Assembly (NCBI RefSeq): GCF_003149025.1
Contig: NZ_QGDV01000011.1
Coordinates: 1 to 64,000, forward strand
Direction: 5' to 3'
From: Rathayibacter iranicus NCPPB 2253 = VKM Ac-1602
Lineage (GTDB): Bacteria > Actinomycetota > Actinomycetes > Actinomycetales > Microbacteriaceae
DNA: 64,000 bases
A model generated the notes under the pieces. That model had not been told where the DNA came from, did not search any database, and was given only the letters and a program-made list of their open reading frames with translations. Made by a program: the position numbers and the translations under genes. Of this stretch, positions 1 through 11,318 are shown in pieces (the first letter of the stretch is position 1; each line of letters begins with the position of its first letter).

Positions 1-842
1 TCTCCCTCCCGGTACGAGGTGAGGGCCCGGTGGTAGCCGGCGACGTCGGAGAGGAGTCCGGCGGAGACAGGGACGGCGACCGTCCGAGTGACTCCGCGGT
101 ATCGGAGGACGGACTGTGCCAGCGCGCGCCCCGTGCGCCCGTTCCCGTCCGTGAAGGGATGGATTGTCTCGAACTGAGCGTGGCTGAGAGCGACGAGGAC
201 GAGTGGGGGCAGATCACGGCGGACCGTGAATGCAGTCAGATCGTCGATGAGGTCGGGGATTCGCTCGAACCGTGGTGCGACGTACTCGGCGTCGACCGGA
301 CTGTCTGCTCGTGTACCGATCCACACTGGCTCCTGTCGCCACTGCCCCGGTGTGTGGCGCGGCTGATCCGCGAGCAGCACCGCGTGCATGCGCATGATCG
401 ACGTCGCACTGATTTCCTCGGCGAGGTTCAGTGCTGCGCTCATCGCTCGCGTGTTCGCGACGATCAATTCCGCATTCCTGCCCGAGTGGGCGCCGAGTTC
501 TGCGCTGAAGACAGAGCGGGCGGACGCCGTGAGGTTCTCGATCTGGGAGGAGGAGGAGGCCTCGGATCTCAGCAGCACCGGCGCGAATCCGATCACTCCG
601 GCGCCCAGCTCCGCATCGAGACGACTCAACTCACGAGCGGCCTCGTCGGCGTCATCGAGAGTCTCGGAGTGCAGCGCGGGCGACAGTGCGGCAATCGATG
701 CTGGGACGGCGGCCCGGTAGGACGAGCGCCCGGGGTCCTCGTCGCCGACTCTCCAGCTACGTTGAGCGGACGACGTCCACCACTGCTGCTCCCATTCGAG
801 GGCGGGCCAGGCCGTGATGGCACCGGCGGAGTTCGAATCCAT
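1..842 (-). CDS. Fic family protein (partial, C-terminus beyond window)
   Basis: Fic proteins transfer AMP or related groups to target proteins. The translated frame has the catalytic Fic motif HPFTDGNGRTGR from about residue 228 and, near residue 98, SSQIEN, which fits the (S/T)xxxE(G/N) autoinhibitory helix of class II Fic enzymes (N-terminal inhibition). The start at 842 has a GGAGGT ribosome-binding site a few bases upstream. The gene runs off the left edge, so any C-terminal winged-helix domain cannot be seen. It is not part of the gyr operon upstream: the two tRNA genes lie between. The family assignment is firm; the target and role (toxin-like or regulatory) are unknown. Confidence 0.9.
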   Translation of the reverse strand, partial: MDSNSAGAITAWPALEWEQQWWTSSAQRSWRVGDEDPGRSSYRAAVPASIAALSPALHSETLDDADEAARELSRLDAELGAGVIGFAPVLLRSEASSSSQIENLTASARSVFSAELGAHSGRNAELIVANTRAMSAALNLAEEISATSIMRMHAVLLADQPRHTPGQWRQEPVWIGTRADSPVDAEYVAPRFERIPDLIDDLTAFTVRRDLPPLVLVALSHAQFETIHPFTDGNGRTGRALAQSVLRYRGVTRTVAVPVSAGLLSDVAGYHRALTSYREG

Positions 843-856
843 CAACACCTCCAGCA

Positions 857-888
857 AAATTATGAGATAACGCGCTAGCCCATAATTT
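857..888. promoter_or_regulatory. Inverted repeat in the fic promoter region
   Basis: AAATTATG (857-864) is repeated inverted as CATAATTT (881-888), 16 bases apart, just upstream of the Fic start. The left half also lies in a shorter dyad, TTAT-GAG-ATAA at 860-870. The stretch is AT-rich in a GC-rich genome and overlaps the expected promoter, so it may be an operator, possibly for autoregulation. The repeat is seen; the function is inferred. Confidence 0.5.
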
Positions 889-1035
889 CAGGGATCCTTA
901 TTCTCGTCTACGGGCAAACGGCCGAGCCCGAACTCCCGACGCTGCGAAGGAGACGGAGCAAAGGACGACGCTCGACCGTGCATGCCTGAGAGCAGAGATA
1001 CGGGGATTCCGGACGACTGCGGAGCGGGAAAATTG

Positions 1036-1108
1036 TGGAGCCTGGGAGAATCGAACTCCCGACATCCTGCTTGCAAAGCAGGCGCTCTACCAACTGAGCT
1101 AAGGCCCC
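1036..1108 (-). tRNA. tRNA-Ala (TGC)
   Basis: The 73-base cloverleaf can be read on the minus strand: acceptor GGGGCCT pairing with AGGCTCC, discriminator A, D-arm TAGCTCAGT, anticodon loop with TGC between five-base arms, and T-arm GTTCGATTC. CCA is not encoded. It lies 67 bases downstream of tRNA-Ile, probably in one transcript. Confidence 0.97.
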
Positions 1109-1175
1109 GAGCGCCATCGCGCGGGTAGTGGAAGTTCGGTCTGCCGCGCGCAACGCGGCCGACCGAACAGCACAG

Positions 1176-1249
1176 TGGGGGTACCAGGACTTGAACCTGG
1201 GACCTCTTCATTATCAGTGAAGCGCTCTAACCGCCTGAGCTATACCCCC
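1176..1249 (-). tRNA. tRNA-Ile (GAT)
   Basis: The 74-base cloverleaf on the minus strand has acceptor GGGGGTA pairing with TACCCCC, anticodon arm CTTCA/TGAAG with loop CTGATAA (anticodon GAT), and T-loop GTTCAAGTC. CCA is not encoded. The tRNA-Ile/tRNA-Ala pair downstream of gyrA is a common actinobacterial arrangement. Confidence 0.97.
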
Positions 1250-1309
1250 GGATGACCAGAGGAGACTCTACCGTACACGCCGCCAGAATCCCAATCGGTC
1301 GACCACGTC

Positions 1310-1720
1310 CTACTGGTTCGTGAAGCCGACCAGCAGGCCGCCGGTGATCTTGACGCTGAGGTTGTACAGCAGCGCGATGATGGCACCGAGCACGGTGGTG
1401 ACAATGGTGTTCAGGACCGCGACGACGATCGCGAACCCCATCACCTGGGGCAGCGAGATCACAGTATTCAGATCGAAGGCTTGGGCCCCGGCGACGTCCT
1501 GGATGAGGCCGTTGATCTGAGCGAACACGCCCGTCTGCGCCAGCACGGTGTACACCAGGTACACCACCACGATCGTCACGATCGCGAGCGAGAGCCCGAG
1601 TAAGAACGACAACTTCACGGCCGACCAGAAGTCGATGTAGACGAGCTTGAGCCGGACCTGCTTCGCCGCCGGGCTCTTCGCGGATTTCCTGGCGAGCTTC
1701 TCGGCGACGGTGCTACTCAT
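1310..1720 (-). CDS. DUF3566 transmembrane protein
   Basis: A 136-residue membrane protein. A charged N-terminus (Lys/Arg-rich, residues 1-25) is followed by two long hydrophobic segments, about residues 35-63 and 93-120, which matches the DUF3566 family encoded next to gyrA in many actinobacteria. Its ATG overlaps the end of gyrA by 8 bases, so it is translationally coupled as the last gene of the gyrB-gyrA unit. No enzymatic motif is visible and the function is unknown. Confidence 0.85.
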   Translation of the reverse strand: MSSTVAEKLARKSAKSPAAKQVRLKLVYIDFWSAVKLSFLLGLSLAIVTIVVVYLVYTVLAQTGVFAQINGLIQDVAGAQAFDLNTVISLPQVMGFAIVVAVLNTIVTTVLGAIIALLYNLSVKITGGLLVGFTNQ

Positions 1721-4313
1721 CTACGGACCCATCCTCCTCCGACACCGGAGCGGACTTGGCCGGCGCCGCGGCGTCGGGATCCTCGTCCTGGGCGTCGAGA
1801 TTGCGTTCGGTGTTCTTGGCGAGTGCGATGATGCGGTCGTCCTCGGCGAATCGTGCGAAGACGACTCCCATGGTGTCGCGACCCTTGGCCGGTACCTCGG
1901 CCACGGCAGAGCGTACCACTTTGCCGCTGGCGAGCACGACGAGCACCTCGTCGTCCTCCTCGGTGATGATGGCACCGACCAGGTCGCCGCGCTTCTCCTC
2001 GAGCTTGGCTACCTTGATCCCCAATCCGCCGCGACCCTGCAACCGGTACTGGTCTACTGCGGTGCGCTTCGCGAAGCCTCCCTCGGTCACGACGAACACG
2101 AAGCCCTCGTCGCTGACAACGTTCGCATCGAGGAGGCGATCCTCCCCACGGAAGGACATGCCTCGCACGCCCGAGGTGGAGCGCCCCATCGGACGCAGTG
2201 CCTCATCGGACGCGGTGAAGCGGATCGACATTCCCTTGCGAGAGACGAGCAGCACATCGCTGTCCTCCTCGACCAGCAGCGCCGAGACCAGCTCGTCGCC
2301 GTCTCGGAGCTTGATCGCGATGATCCCGCCCGAGCGGTTGGTGTCGTACTCGGAGAGTGCCGTCTTCTTCACGAGGCCGTCGCGCGTCGCGAGAACGAGG
2401 TAGCGAGCGGCTTCGTAGTCGCGAATATCGAGGATTTGCGCGATCTGCTCTCCCGGCTCGAGCGCGAGCAGGTTGGCGATGTGCTGACCCTTGGCGTCCC
2501 GGCCCGCCTCCTGCAGCTCGTACGTCTTGGCCCGGTACACACGTCCTGTGTTCGTGAAGAAGAGGAGCCAGTGGTGCGTGGTGGTGACGAAGAAGTGCTC
2601 GACAATGTCGTCGGCCTTCAGCTGTGCGCCGCGCACGCCGCGGCCGCCGCGGTGCTGAGCCCGATAGGAGTCGCTGCGCGTGCGCTTGAGGTAACCGCCG
2701 CGGGTAACGGTAACGACCATCTCCTCCTCGGGAATCAGATCCTCGACACTCATGTCTCCGTCGAAGCCGAAGAGAATCTCTGTGCGCCGGTCATCGCCGA
2801 ACTTGTCGACAATCTCATCGAGCTCGTCCGAGATGATGCTTCGCTGCCGGGCCGGGCTCGCGAGGATGGCCTTGTAATCCTCGATCTCGGCCTGGATGCG
2901 GTCGTGCTCATCAATGATTTTCTGGCGCTCGAGCGCGGCGAGGCGGCGCAGCTGCATGTCGAGAATGGCGCGCGACTGCACCTCGTCGATGTCGAGCAGC
3001 TCCATCAGGCCATCGCGGGCCTCCTCGACGGTGGGAGAGCGGCGGATGAGCGCGATGACCTCGTCGAGTGCATCGAGTGCTTTGAGGTAGCCGCGCAGGA
3101 TGTGGATCCGCGCCTCCGCCTCGTCAAGCAGGAACTGCGTACGGCGGACGATCACCTCGACCTGGTGGTCGACCCACGCGCGAATGAAGCCATCCAGCGA
3201 GAGGGTCCGCGGGATCCCGTCGACGATCGCGAGCATGTTGGCGCCGAAGTTCTCTTGCAACGGAGTGTGCTTGTAGAGGTTGTTGAGCACGACCTTCGCG
3301 ACGGCATCGCGCTTGAGCACGATCACGAGACGCTGACCGGTGCGGCCGGACGTCTCGTCGCGGATGTCGGCAATACCCGAGACGCGACCATCCTTGACCA
3401 GCTCGGCGATCTTGATCGCGAGATTGTCGGGGTTGACCTGATACGGAAGCTCAGTGACGACGAGGCAGGTGCGTCCCTGGATCTCCTCGATCGTCACGAC
3501 GGCACGCATCGTGATCGACCCGCGGCCCGTGCGATAGGCGTCCTGAATACCGCGCACGCCGAGAATTTGGGCGCTCGTGGGGAAATCCGGGCCCTTGATC
3601 CGCTGCAAGAGCGCTTCGAGGAGCTCTTCGCGCGTCGCCTCCGGATTCTCGAGCGCCCACTTGGCGCCGGCAGCGACCTCGCGCAGGTTGTGCGGTGGGA
3701 TGTTGGTCGCCATGCCGACGGCGATACCGACGGAGCCGTTGACCAGCAAGTTCGGGAAGCGCGCCGGGAGGATCGCCGGCTCCCGCGTGCGGCCGTCGTA
3801 GTTGTCCTGGAAGTCGACAGTGTTCTTGTCGATATCGCGGACCATCTCGAGCGCGAGCGGAGCCATCTTGGTCTCGGTATACCGCGGAGCGGCAGCGCCG
3901 TCGTTACCGGGGGAGCCGAAGTTGCCCTGGCCGAGCGCGAGCGGGTAGCGGAGACTCCACGGCTGCACCAGGCGAACGAGAGCGTCATAAATCGCCGAAT
4001 CGCCGTGCGGGTGGAACTGGCCCATCACGTCGCCGACGACGCGGGAGCACTTCGAGAACGCCTTGTCGGGACGGTAGCCGCCGTCGTACATGGCGTAGAT
4101 GACGCGGCGGTGCACCGGCTTGAGGCCGTCGCGCACCTCTGGGAGGGCGCGGCCGACGATGACGCTCATCGCGTAGTCGAGGTACGACCGCTGCATCTCG
4201 AGCTGGAGGTCGACGGGCTCGATCTTGTCGTGCCCGTGGATGACCACGCCGGTCTCGGTGACGATGTCGTCGCCGGCATCCGGTCCGGTGGGGGTGTCTG
4301 CTTCGTCTGCCAT
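1713..4313 (-). CDS. gyrA: DNA gyrase subunit A
   Basis: GyrA is the DNA cleavage and religation subunit of gyrase (A2B2), which introduces negative supercoils. The 866-residue protein has the quinolone-region motif [10 protein letters not shown] (residues 101-110, keeping Ser106 and Asp110, the residues usually changed in resistance) and the catalytic Tyr145 in APRYTETK. A GyrA-box variant QHRGGRG lies at the start of the C-terminal beta-pinwheel domain. It begins 62 bases downstream of gyrB and overlaps the DUF3566 gene by 8 bases. The C-terminus is acidic. Confidence 0.98.
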   Translation of the reverse strand: MADEADTPTGPDAGDDIVTETGVVIHGHDKIEPVDLQLEMQRSYLDYAMSVIVGRALPEVRDGLKPVHRRVIYAMYDGGYRPDKAFSKCSRVVGDVMGQFHPHGDSAIYDALVRLVQPWSLRYPLALGQGNFGSPGNDGAAAPRYTETKMAPLALEMVRDIDKNTVDFQDNYDGRTREPAILPARFPNLLVNGSVGIAVGMATNIPPHNLREVAAGAKWALENPEATREELLEALLQRIKGPDFPTSAQILGVRGIQDAYRTGRGSITMRAVVTIEEIQGRTCLVVTELPYQVNPDNLAIKIAELVKDGRVSGIADIRDETSGRTGQRLVIVLKRDAVAKVVLNNLYKHTPLQENFGANMLAIVDGIPRTLSLDGFIRAWVDHQVEVIVRRTQFLLDEAEARIHILRGYLKALDALDEVIALIRRSPTVEEARDGLMELLDIDEVQSRAILDMQLRRLAALERQKIIDEHDRIQAEIEDYKAILASPARQRSIISDELDEIVDKFGDDRRTEILFGFDGDMSVEDLIPEEEMVVTVTRGGYLKRTRSDSYRAQHRGGRGVRGAQLKADDIVEHFFVTTTHHWLLFFTNTGRVYRAKTYELQEAGRDAKGQHIANLLALEPGEQIAQILDIRDYEAARYLVLATRDGLVKKTALSEYDTNRSGGIIAIKLRDGDELVSALLVEEDSDVLLVSRKGMSIRFTASDEALRPMGRSTSGVRGMSFRGEDRLLDANVVSDEGFVFVVTEGGFAKRTAVDQYRLQGRGGLGIKVAKLEEKRGDLVGAIITEEDDEVLVVLASGKVVRSAVAEVPAKGRDTMGVVFARFAEDDRIIALAKNTERNLDAQDEDPDAAAPAKSAPVSEEDGSVDE

Positions 4314-4375
4314 AGTCTCTGTCTTCTCAGCTCGTGCGTCGCGCGAACGCGATCGTCGTCAGGTGCTCGGGACGT

Positions 4376-6541
<2,166 letters not shown>

Positions 6542-6621
6542 CTACCGCGCGCGAGACGTCGCCGCGGCGCTGAGCGGCGATCTGCGGCGCGAAACTTCAG
6601 CGGCCGACCGAAAATGCGTTG

Positions 6622-7137
6622 TCAGCCATAGGTGTCGCGCGGACCACGCCCTGGAATCGACCTGCGGCCCTTTTTCCAGTTCGGGACGTCTGGTCCTTGG
6701 AAACGGATCGAGGCGATCCCGGCATCGGGAAAGTTGACGGCGATGTGGTTCATGATCTCAATCCGCATCAAGCGGAGTTGGGTCGACCACGCCGTCGACT
6801 CGCAGGCCACGGTCAGCACGCCATCCACCACGCCGACGGGAGTGGAGTGCTTGGCAGTCTCCTCGCCCGCGATCGCCGTCCACGACGACATCAGATCGCC
6901 CTGAGCGAGCGGCGCCGTCCAGCCCAGTTTGACGGTGAGGGAGTCGAGGACATCGCCGAGATCGTGCGGGTCGCGGCCCTTGCCAAACGGAATCGCGTCA
7001 CCTTTGGGCTCAGCACGCTCCACCGTCTTGCGGATGCGACGAGGGCCGTCGGCGCCGAACACGTCCTTGAGGTGGCGGTAAACACGGGCGGCTTCGGAAT
7101 CGGGGGCAGGGGTGCCGCGGCGGGAGGGGTCAGCCAT
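6622..7137 (-). CDS. DUF721 (DciA-like) protein
   Basis: A 171-residue protein of the DUF721/DciA family. DciA proteins are thought to assist loading of the replicative helicase DnaB. The conserved core runs from about residue 62 (LGDVLDSL) through the WTAIAGEETAKHSTPVGVVDG segment and TVACESTAWSTQLR. Its ATG overlaps the recF stop by 8 bases, the usual actinobacterial recF-DUF721-gyrB order, so translation is probably coupled to recF. A gap of 176 bases to gyrB leaves room for a separate gyrB promoter. Confidence 0.85.
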   Translation of the reverse strand: MADPSRRGTPAPDSEAARVYRHLKDVFGADGPRRIRKTVERAEPKGDAIPFGKGRDPHDLGDVLDSLTVKLGWTAPLAQGDLMSSWTAIAGEETAKHSTPVGVVDGVLTVACESTAWSTQLRLMRIEIMNHIAVNFPDAGIASIRFQGPDVPNWKKGRRSIPGRGPRDTYG

Positions 7138-8353
7138 CGGTTTGCTCCCCGGCGGCGGATGACGGCTGATCCGACGGCGACGTAGCGGCGGCGGGTTCCG
7201 CGCCGATGATCCGTCCCGCCTCGATCCGCACGGTATGTGCGGCCAATTCCTCCGGCACGTCGTCGAGGACCGCCGCGGTGATCAGCACCTGCTCGTAGTC
7301 GGCGACAACGGAGGCAAGACGCTCGCGCCGCCGCGAGTCCAGCTCCGCAAACACGTCGTCCAGCATGAGCACCGGGTCGCCCATGGGGGAGTCGAGGCGC
7401 AGCAGCTCCGCCGCGCCCAACTTGAGGGCGAGCGCGAACGACCAACTTTCGCCGTGGCTCGCGTACCCCTTCGCCGGGAGACCGTTGAGTTTGAACTGCA
7501 CGTCGTCGCGGTGCGGCCCTACGAGCGACATCCCGCGGTCGAGCTCGCGGCGGCGGACCCCGGTGAGCGCGGACACGAATGCCTCCGCCAGCCCCTCGCT
7601 CACCGGTCGAGACGGAGAGCCGGTCTGCTCGACCGACTCGTCGTCGATCGCGCCCTCGATGCTGAGGCGAGAGTGGAGCATCGGCCGCTGATCCGCGCCG
7701 GCGACCGCCTCATAGGACGCGCGCACCGGTCCACTCAGCTCCTGTACCAGCGTGAGCCGCGACTGCATGATCTCGGAGCCGAGTGCGACCAGGCGTTCAT
7801 CCCAAATATCGAGAGTGCCGAGCTTCGACGTCTCGCGGATACCGCTGGCCCGGGCAGACTTCAGGAGCGTGTTGCGCTGGCGCAGTACGCGCTCATAGTC
7901 GGCCTGCACGGCGCTCATCCTCGGCGAGCGGAGGACGATGAGCTGATCGAGAAAGCGACGCCGGGCCGATGGATCCCCGCGGATGAGCAGCAGATCCTCC
8001 GGGGCAAACAGGACGCTCGAGAAGAAACGGGGCAGCTCCCGGGGCTTAATGCCGCCGCGGTTGATTTGCGCGCGATTGGCGGAGGAGCGATTGATCTGGA
8101 CCTCGGCCAGCAGCTCCCGCTCCCCGTTGCGGAGGCGGGCTCGCACCACCGCGCTATCACGTCCGGCGCGGATCAGCGCCTGATCATTCGAGACCCGATG
8201 CGACCCGAGCGTGGAAAGGTAGCCGAGCGACTCGACGAGGTTCGTCTTGCCCTGTCCATTGCGCCCCACAAAGAGGTTCGGCCCCGGAACCAGCTCGACG
8301 TCGACCGCCTCGTAATTCCGAAAGTCGCTGAGCGCTAGCTGCGTCACCCGCAC
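7130..8353 (-). CDS. recF: DNA replication and repair protein RecF
   Basis: RecF is an SMC-like ATPase that loads RecA at single-strand gaps. The Walker A motif GRNGQGKTN is near residue 30, and the C-terminal ABC signature and Walker B region (LMLDDVFAELD) are present. The frame is open to 8650, but GTG at 8353 (MRVTQLALSDF) has GGAGG about 8 bases upstream and gives 407 residues, a typical RecF length; the upstream part is low-complexity and overlaps a terminator. The 293 bases between recF and gnd hold that terminator and no gene I can support. Confidence 0.95.
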   Translation of the reverse strand: MRVTQLALSDFRNYEAVDVELVPGPNLFVGRNGQGKTNLVESLGYLSTLGSHRVSNDQALIRAGRDSAVVRARLRNGERELLAEVQINRSSANRAQINRGGIKPRELPRFFSSVLFAPEDLLLIRGDPSARRRFLDQLIVLRSPRMSAVQADYERVLRQRNTLLKSARASGIRETSKLGTLDIWDERLVALGSEIMQSRLTLVQELSGPVRASYEAVAGADQRPMLHSRLSIEGAIDDESVEQTGSPSRPVSEGLAEAFVSALTGVRRRELDRGMSLVGPHRDDVQFKLNGLPAKGYASHGESWSFALALKLGAAELLRLDSPMGDPVLMLDDVFAELDSRRRERLASVVADYEQVLITAAVLDDVPEELAAHTVRIEAGRIIGAEPAAATSPSDQPSSAAGEQTDG

Positions 8354-8503
8354 GTCCCGCTCCTCCCGACTCTCTGTCCCCGCCCACAAGTCTCGACCCG
8401 CCCGCGGAGCTACTCGACCACCCTGCGTCGGCGGTCTCTTTCTCCCTCCCCGCCGCCAACCTCCTCCTGCCGCCAGCCTTCCTGAAAGGTAAAGGCGGCC
8501 GAA

Positions 8504-8552
8504 GGCCCGCCGCCCTCGTGAGAGCATCCCTGCCTCACGGGGGCGGCGGGCC
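8504..8552 (-). terminator. Long hairpin downstream of gnd
   Basis: Two 19-base arms (8504-8522 and 8534-8552) are complementary at 18 of 19 positions, with an 11-base loop. The hairpin lies between the gnd stop and recF. On the minus strand it is followed by a moderately T-rich stretch, so it probably ends gnd transcription. Confidence 0.75.
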
Positions 8553-8646
8553 GCAGGTCGCCGTCCGTCACGGGCTTTGCGAAACGCCACCCCCTCGAGA
8601 AGCCGACCGCCGTGAGGCCGGGCAAGGACCGGCCTCACCCGTGGAC

Positions 8647-9534
8647 TCAATCCACGGCTTTGACGCTATGCCCGCCGAACTGGTTGCGGAGCGCCGCGAC
8701 CGCCTTCATCGCCGGGGAGTCCTCCTGGCGCGAGACGAAGCGCGCGAAGATAGAGGCGCTGATCGTGGGTACCGGTACGGCGTTGTTGATGGCTTCCTCG
8801 ATGGTCCATCGGCCCTCACCCGAGTCCTGCACGTAGCCCTCGATGTTCGTGAAGTCCGGGTCTTGCTCAAGCGCGCGGACCAGGAGTTCGAGTAGCCAGG
8901 AGCGGACGACTGTCCCGCGCTGCCATGCCTTAAAGGTGCCGGTGACGTCCTTGATGATGTCGCTGCGCGTCTCGAGTAGTTCATATCCCTCGGCGAACGC
9001 CTGCATCAATGCGTACTCGATACCGTTGTGCACCATCTTCGCGTAGTGGCCGGCGCCGACCTCGCCCACATGGACGAAACCCTCCTCGCGGGGACCTTCG
9101 GGGCGCAGCGCGTCGAACACGGGCATCGCGTAGTCGACCAGTTCTTTCGGTCCGCCAACCATGAGGCCGTACCCATTTTGGAGGCCCCAGACTCCGCCGG
9201 AGACTCCGGCGTCAATGTAGTGGATGCCTTTTGGCTTCAGCAGCGCGTCGTGCTTGAAGTCCTCGGTGAAGCGCGAATTGCCGCCGTCGATAACCAGGTC
9301 GCCCTCGCTGAGCTTCTCGGAGAGGTCAGTGATGACCGCGTCGGTGATCTCACCTGACGGGACCATGACCCAGACGACGCGGGGGGAGGGAAGCACGGCG
9401 ATCATCTCGTCGAGTGAGGCAGCGTCTGAGACGTCAGGATTGCGGTCGAAGCCGGTGACCTCGACACCCTTCTCACGGAGGCGGGAGCGCATGTTGTCGC
9501 CCATCTTGCCGAGGCCGACGAGTCCGATGTGCAT
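8647..9534 (-). CDS. gnd: 6-phosphogluconate dehydrogenase, short decarboxylating form
   Basis: Oxidises and decarboxylates 6-phosphogluconate to ribulose 5-phosphate in the pentose phosphate pathway. The nucleotide-binding motif GLVGLGKMG is at residues 4-12, the DGGNSRF substrate loop near residue 83, and GVSGGVWG and KMVHNGIEYALMQ follow. At 295 residues it is the short, tetramer-type form, not the roughly 470-residue form. The position between dnaN and recF is standard in actinobacteria. Confidence 0.93.
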   Translation of the reverse strand: MHIGLVGLGKMGDNMRSRLREKGVEVTGFDRNPDVSDAASLDEMIAVLPSPRVVWVMVPSGEITDAVITDLSEKLSEGDLVIDGGNSRFTEDFKHDALLKPKGIHYIDAGVSGGVWGLQNGYGLMVGGPKELVDYAMPVFDALRPEGPREEGFVHVGEVGAGHYAKMVHNGIEYALMQAFAEGYELLETRSDIIKDVTGTFKAWQRGTVVRSWLLELLVRALEQDPDFTNIEGYVQDSGEGRWTIEEAINNAVPVPTISASIFARFVSRQEDSPAMKAVAALRNQFGGHSVKAVD

Positions 9535-9619
9535 GATGAACCTTCCTGGATTCGTTGTCCGGCGGGCGGGCGCTCGTCGGGAGCGGATCGGTCGCGGCGC
9601 TGCGATCCGCGAGCGGTGG

Positions 9620-10771
9620 TCAGCGCAGCAGCAGGTTGGGCTGGAGAAGGTAGCGGTAGCTGTCGCTGCCGGGCTGCTCCCGAGAGGTCTGCGCGGTAAT
9701 CAGGACCGGGCCGGGCTTGTTGGGATTCTCGGTCTTCGTGAACGCGATCCGCACGAACTCCGAGTGCACCGCGGCGAGCCCATCGAGCAAGAACTGCGGC
9801 TTGAGGGAGACGACCACGTCGTCCCCGGTCACGATTGCGTCGATGCTCTCGGAGGCTTGCGCCTGCTCCGAGCCGATCGCCTCAAGCGTGAGTCCGTCGC
9901 TGCTAAAGCTGAAGCGGAGGGCGGCCTCGCGCTCAAGCACGAGCGAGACACGACGGGTGGCCTCAATGAGGTCACTGGTCGCCATGACCGCGTAGTTCTC
10001 GACGGAGGCGGGGAAGAGGCGCTTCACGGGCGGGAAGTTGCCCTTGATCAGCAGCGAGGTAACCGTTTTGCGGTCGGCGGTGAACGCGATCAGCTCGCGC
10101 TCGTCGCGGTTGGTGATTGCGACCGAGATGGTGCCGGAGTGCCCGAAGGTCTTGCCGACTTCTTGCAGCGTGCGTGCCGGCACCAGTGCCGTCAGCGGCT
10201 GGCTCGGTGCGGGATTGTCGCCGTTGTCCCAGTCGATCTCGCGGACGGCGACGCGGTAGCGATCCGTCGCGACGAGTCCGATCGTGTTCTCGGTGATCTC
10301 GAGCTGCACTCCCGTGATGACGGGAGTGACATCGTCGCGGGAGGCGGCAACGGCGACCTGCGCGACGGCGGCCGCGAACGCGTCGGCCGGGACGAGGCCG
10401 GTGGAGGCGTCGATCTCGGGGATGCTCGGGTACTCCTCCACGGGCATCTGCAGCAGCGTGAAGTGGGCCGAGCCGGCCGAGACCGAGACGCGCGACTCCT
10501 CCGTGGCGATGCGGACGGGAGCGTTCGGCAACCGGTTCGCGATATCGGCGAGGAGGCGCCCTGAGACCAGCACGGTCCCCGTCTCTTCGACATCGGCAGC
10601 GATCTGCGTCTGCGCAGAGACCTCGTAGTCGAAGGAGGAGAGTGTCAGACCCTCTGCCGTCGCCTCGATCAGTACCCCCGAGAGGATCGGCAAGGTCGTG
10701 CGCTGCGGAAGCAGCTTCACCGCAAAGGACACCGCCTCGCTGAAGACATCGCGGTTGGCTTGGAACCTCAC
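9620..10771 (-). CDS. dnaN: DNA polymerase III beta sliding clamp
   Basis: The sliding clamp tethers the replicative polymerase to DNA. From GTG at 10771 (MRFQANRDVFSEAVSF) the protein has 383 residues with the three repeated clamp domains. The frame is open to 10933, but the extra stretch would run into the oriC region, and AGGGG lies 7 bases before the chosen GTG. The C-terminus ends in the typical YRYLLQP-type strand. It follows dnaA across the origin. Confidence 0.96.
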   Translation of the reverse strand: MRFQANRDVFSEAVSFAVKLLPQRTTLPILSGVLIEATAEGLTLSSFDYEVSAQTQIAADVEETGTVLVSGRLLADIANRLPNAPVRIATEESRVSVSAGSAHFTLLQMPVEEYPSIPEIDASTGLVPADAFAAAVAQVAVAASRDDVTPVITGVQLEITENTIGLVATDRYRVAVREIDWDNGDNPAPSQPLTALVPARTLQEVGKTFGHSGTISVAITNRDERELIAFTADRKTVTSLLIKGNFPPVKRLFPASVENYAVMATSDLIEATRRVSLVLEREAALRFSFSSDGLTLEAIGSEQAQASESIDAIVTGDDVVVSLKPQFLLDGLAAVHSEFVRIAFTKTENPNKPGPVLITAQTSREQPGSDSYRYLLQPNLLLR

Positions 10772-11318
10772 GAGTACACCCCTGACGAGTCGCGGACGAA
10801 GACCGTCGCCCATCGTACCTGTCGGGCTCGGCGAGTTCGGAAGGGGGCGACTCACGAGCGGTCCGGAGGCGCTGTGGAGAGGTTGCCGGTTGCCCCTGAT
10901 TAAAGAAGAGAACTGCGTTAACAGTGTTAACACGTGTGGAAACTGTGGAAAGCAGTCCTGGAGCCTACGGAACGCTGGGATCCGGCGGGGTCAGCTCTGT
11001 GGAGGGAATGTGAGCGCGGTCGTGGACGGCCTGTGGAGCAATCCGTGCCGACCGGTCGTCCTCCACAGGTGGATGGTCCAGCCGCACAGATCGAGCGCGG
11101 TTGTCCACAGTTATCCACAGGTTCTTCACACTGTGGAAATCGCTCCGAATTGGCACCACTGACACCCTCGGTGTTCCGCTCCGTTACCGATTGCGGGTCG
11201 CTGATCGAAGCAAGCGGCATCAGAGCACGGCCTCAGCGCGACGAGTCAACGCTGGCTTCCGGGAGAGCGCTCGCCCTCCGGCGACAGCGGTTGTGCTGAG
11301 GCGCGGCCGCCTCCGGCG
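10772..11318. other. Replication origin oriC (dnaN-dnaA intergenic)
   Basis: This 547-base gap contains a dense set of DnaA-box-like sequences. The best are TTGTCCACA at 11101-11109 and TTATCCACA at 11111-11119, one base apart. Weaker copies are at 11132-11140, 11059-11067, 11032-11040, 10998-11006, 10944-10952, 10935-10943 and 10873-10881 (most as TGTGGA on the plus strand). GTTAACAGTGTTAAC at 10917-10931, preceded by an AT-rich run, is a candidate unwinding element. Location and box density make this the main origin; the unwinding element is inferred. No gene is supported here. Confidence 0.9.

Noticed and set aside
8354-8650. N-terminal extension of RecF
   Set aside because: It covers a strong hairpin and is Arg/Gly-rich low-complexity; GTG 8353 has a good ribosome-binding site.
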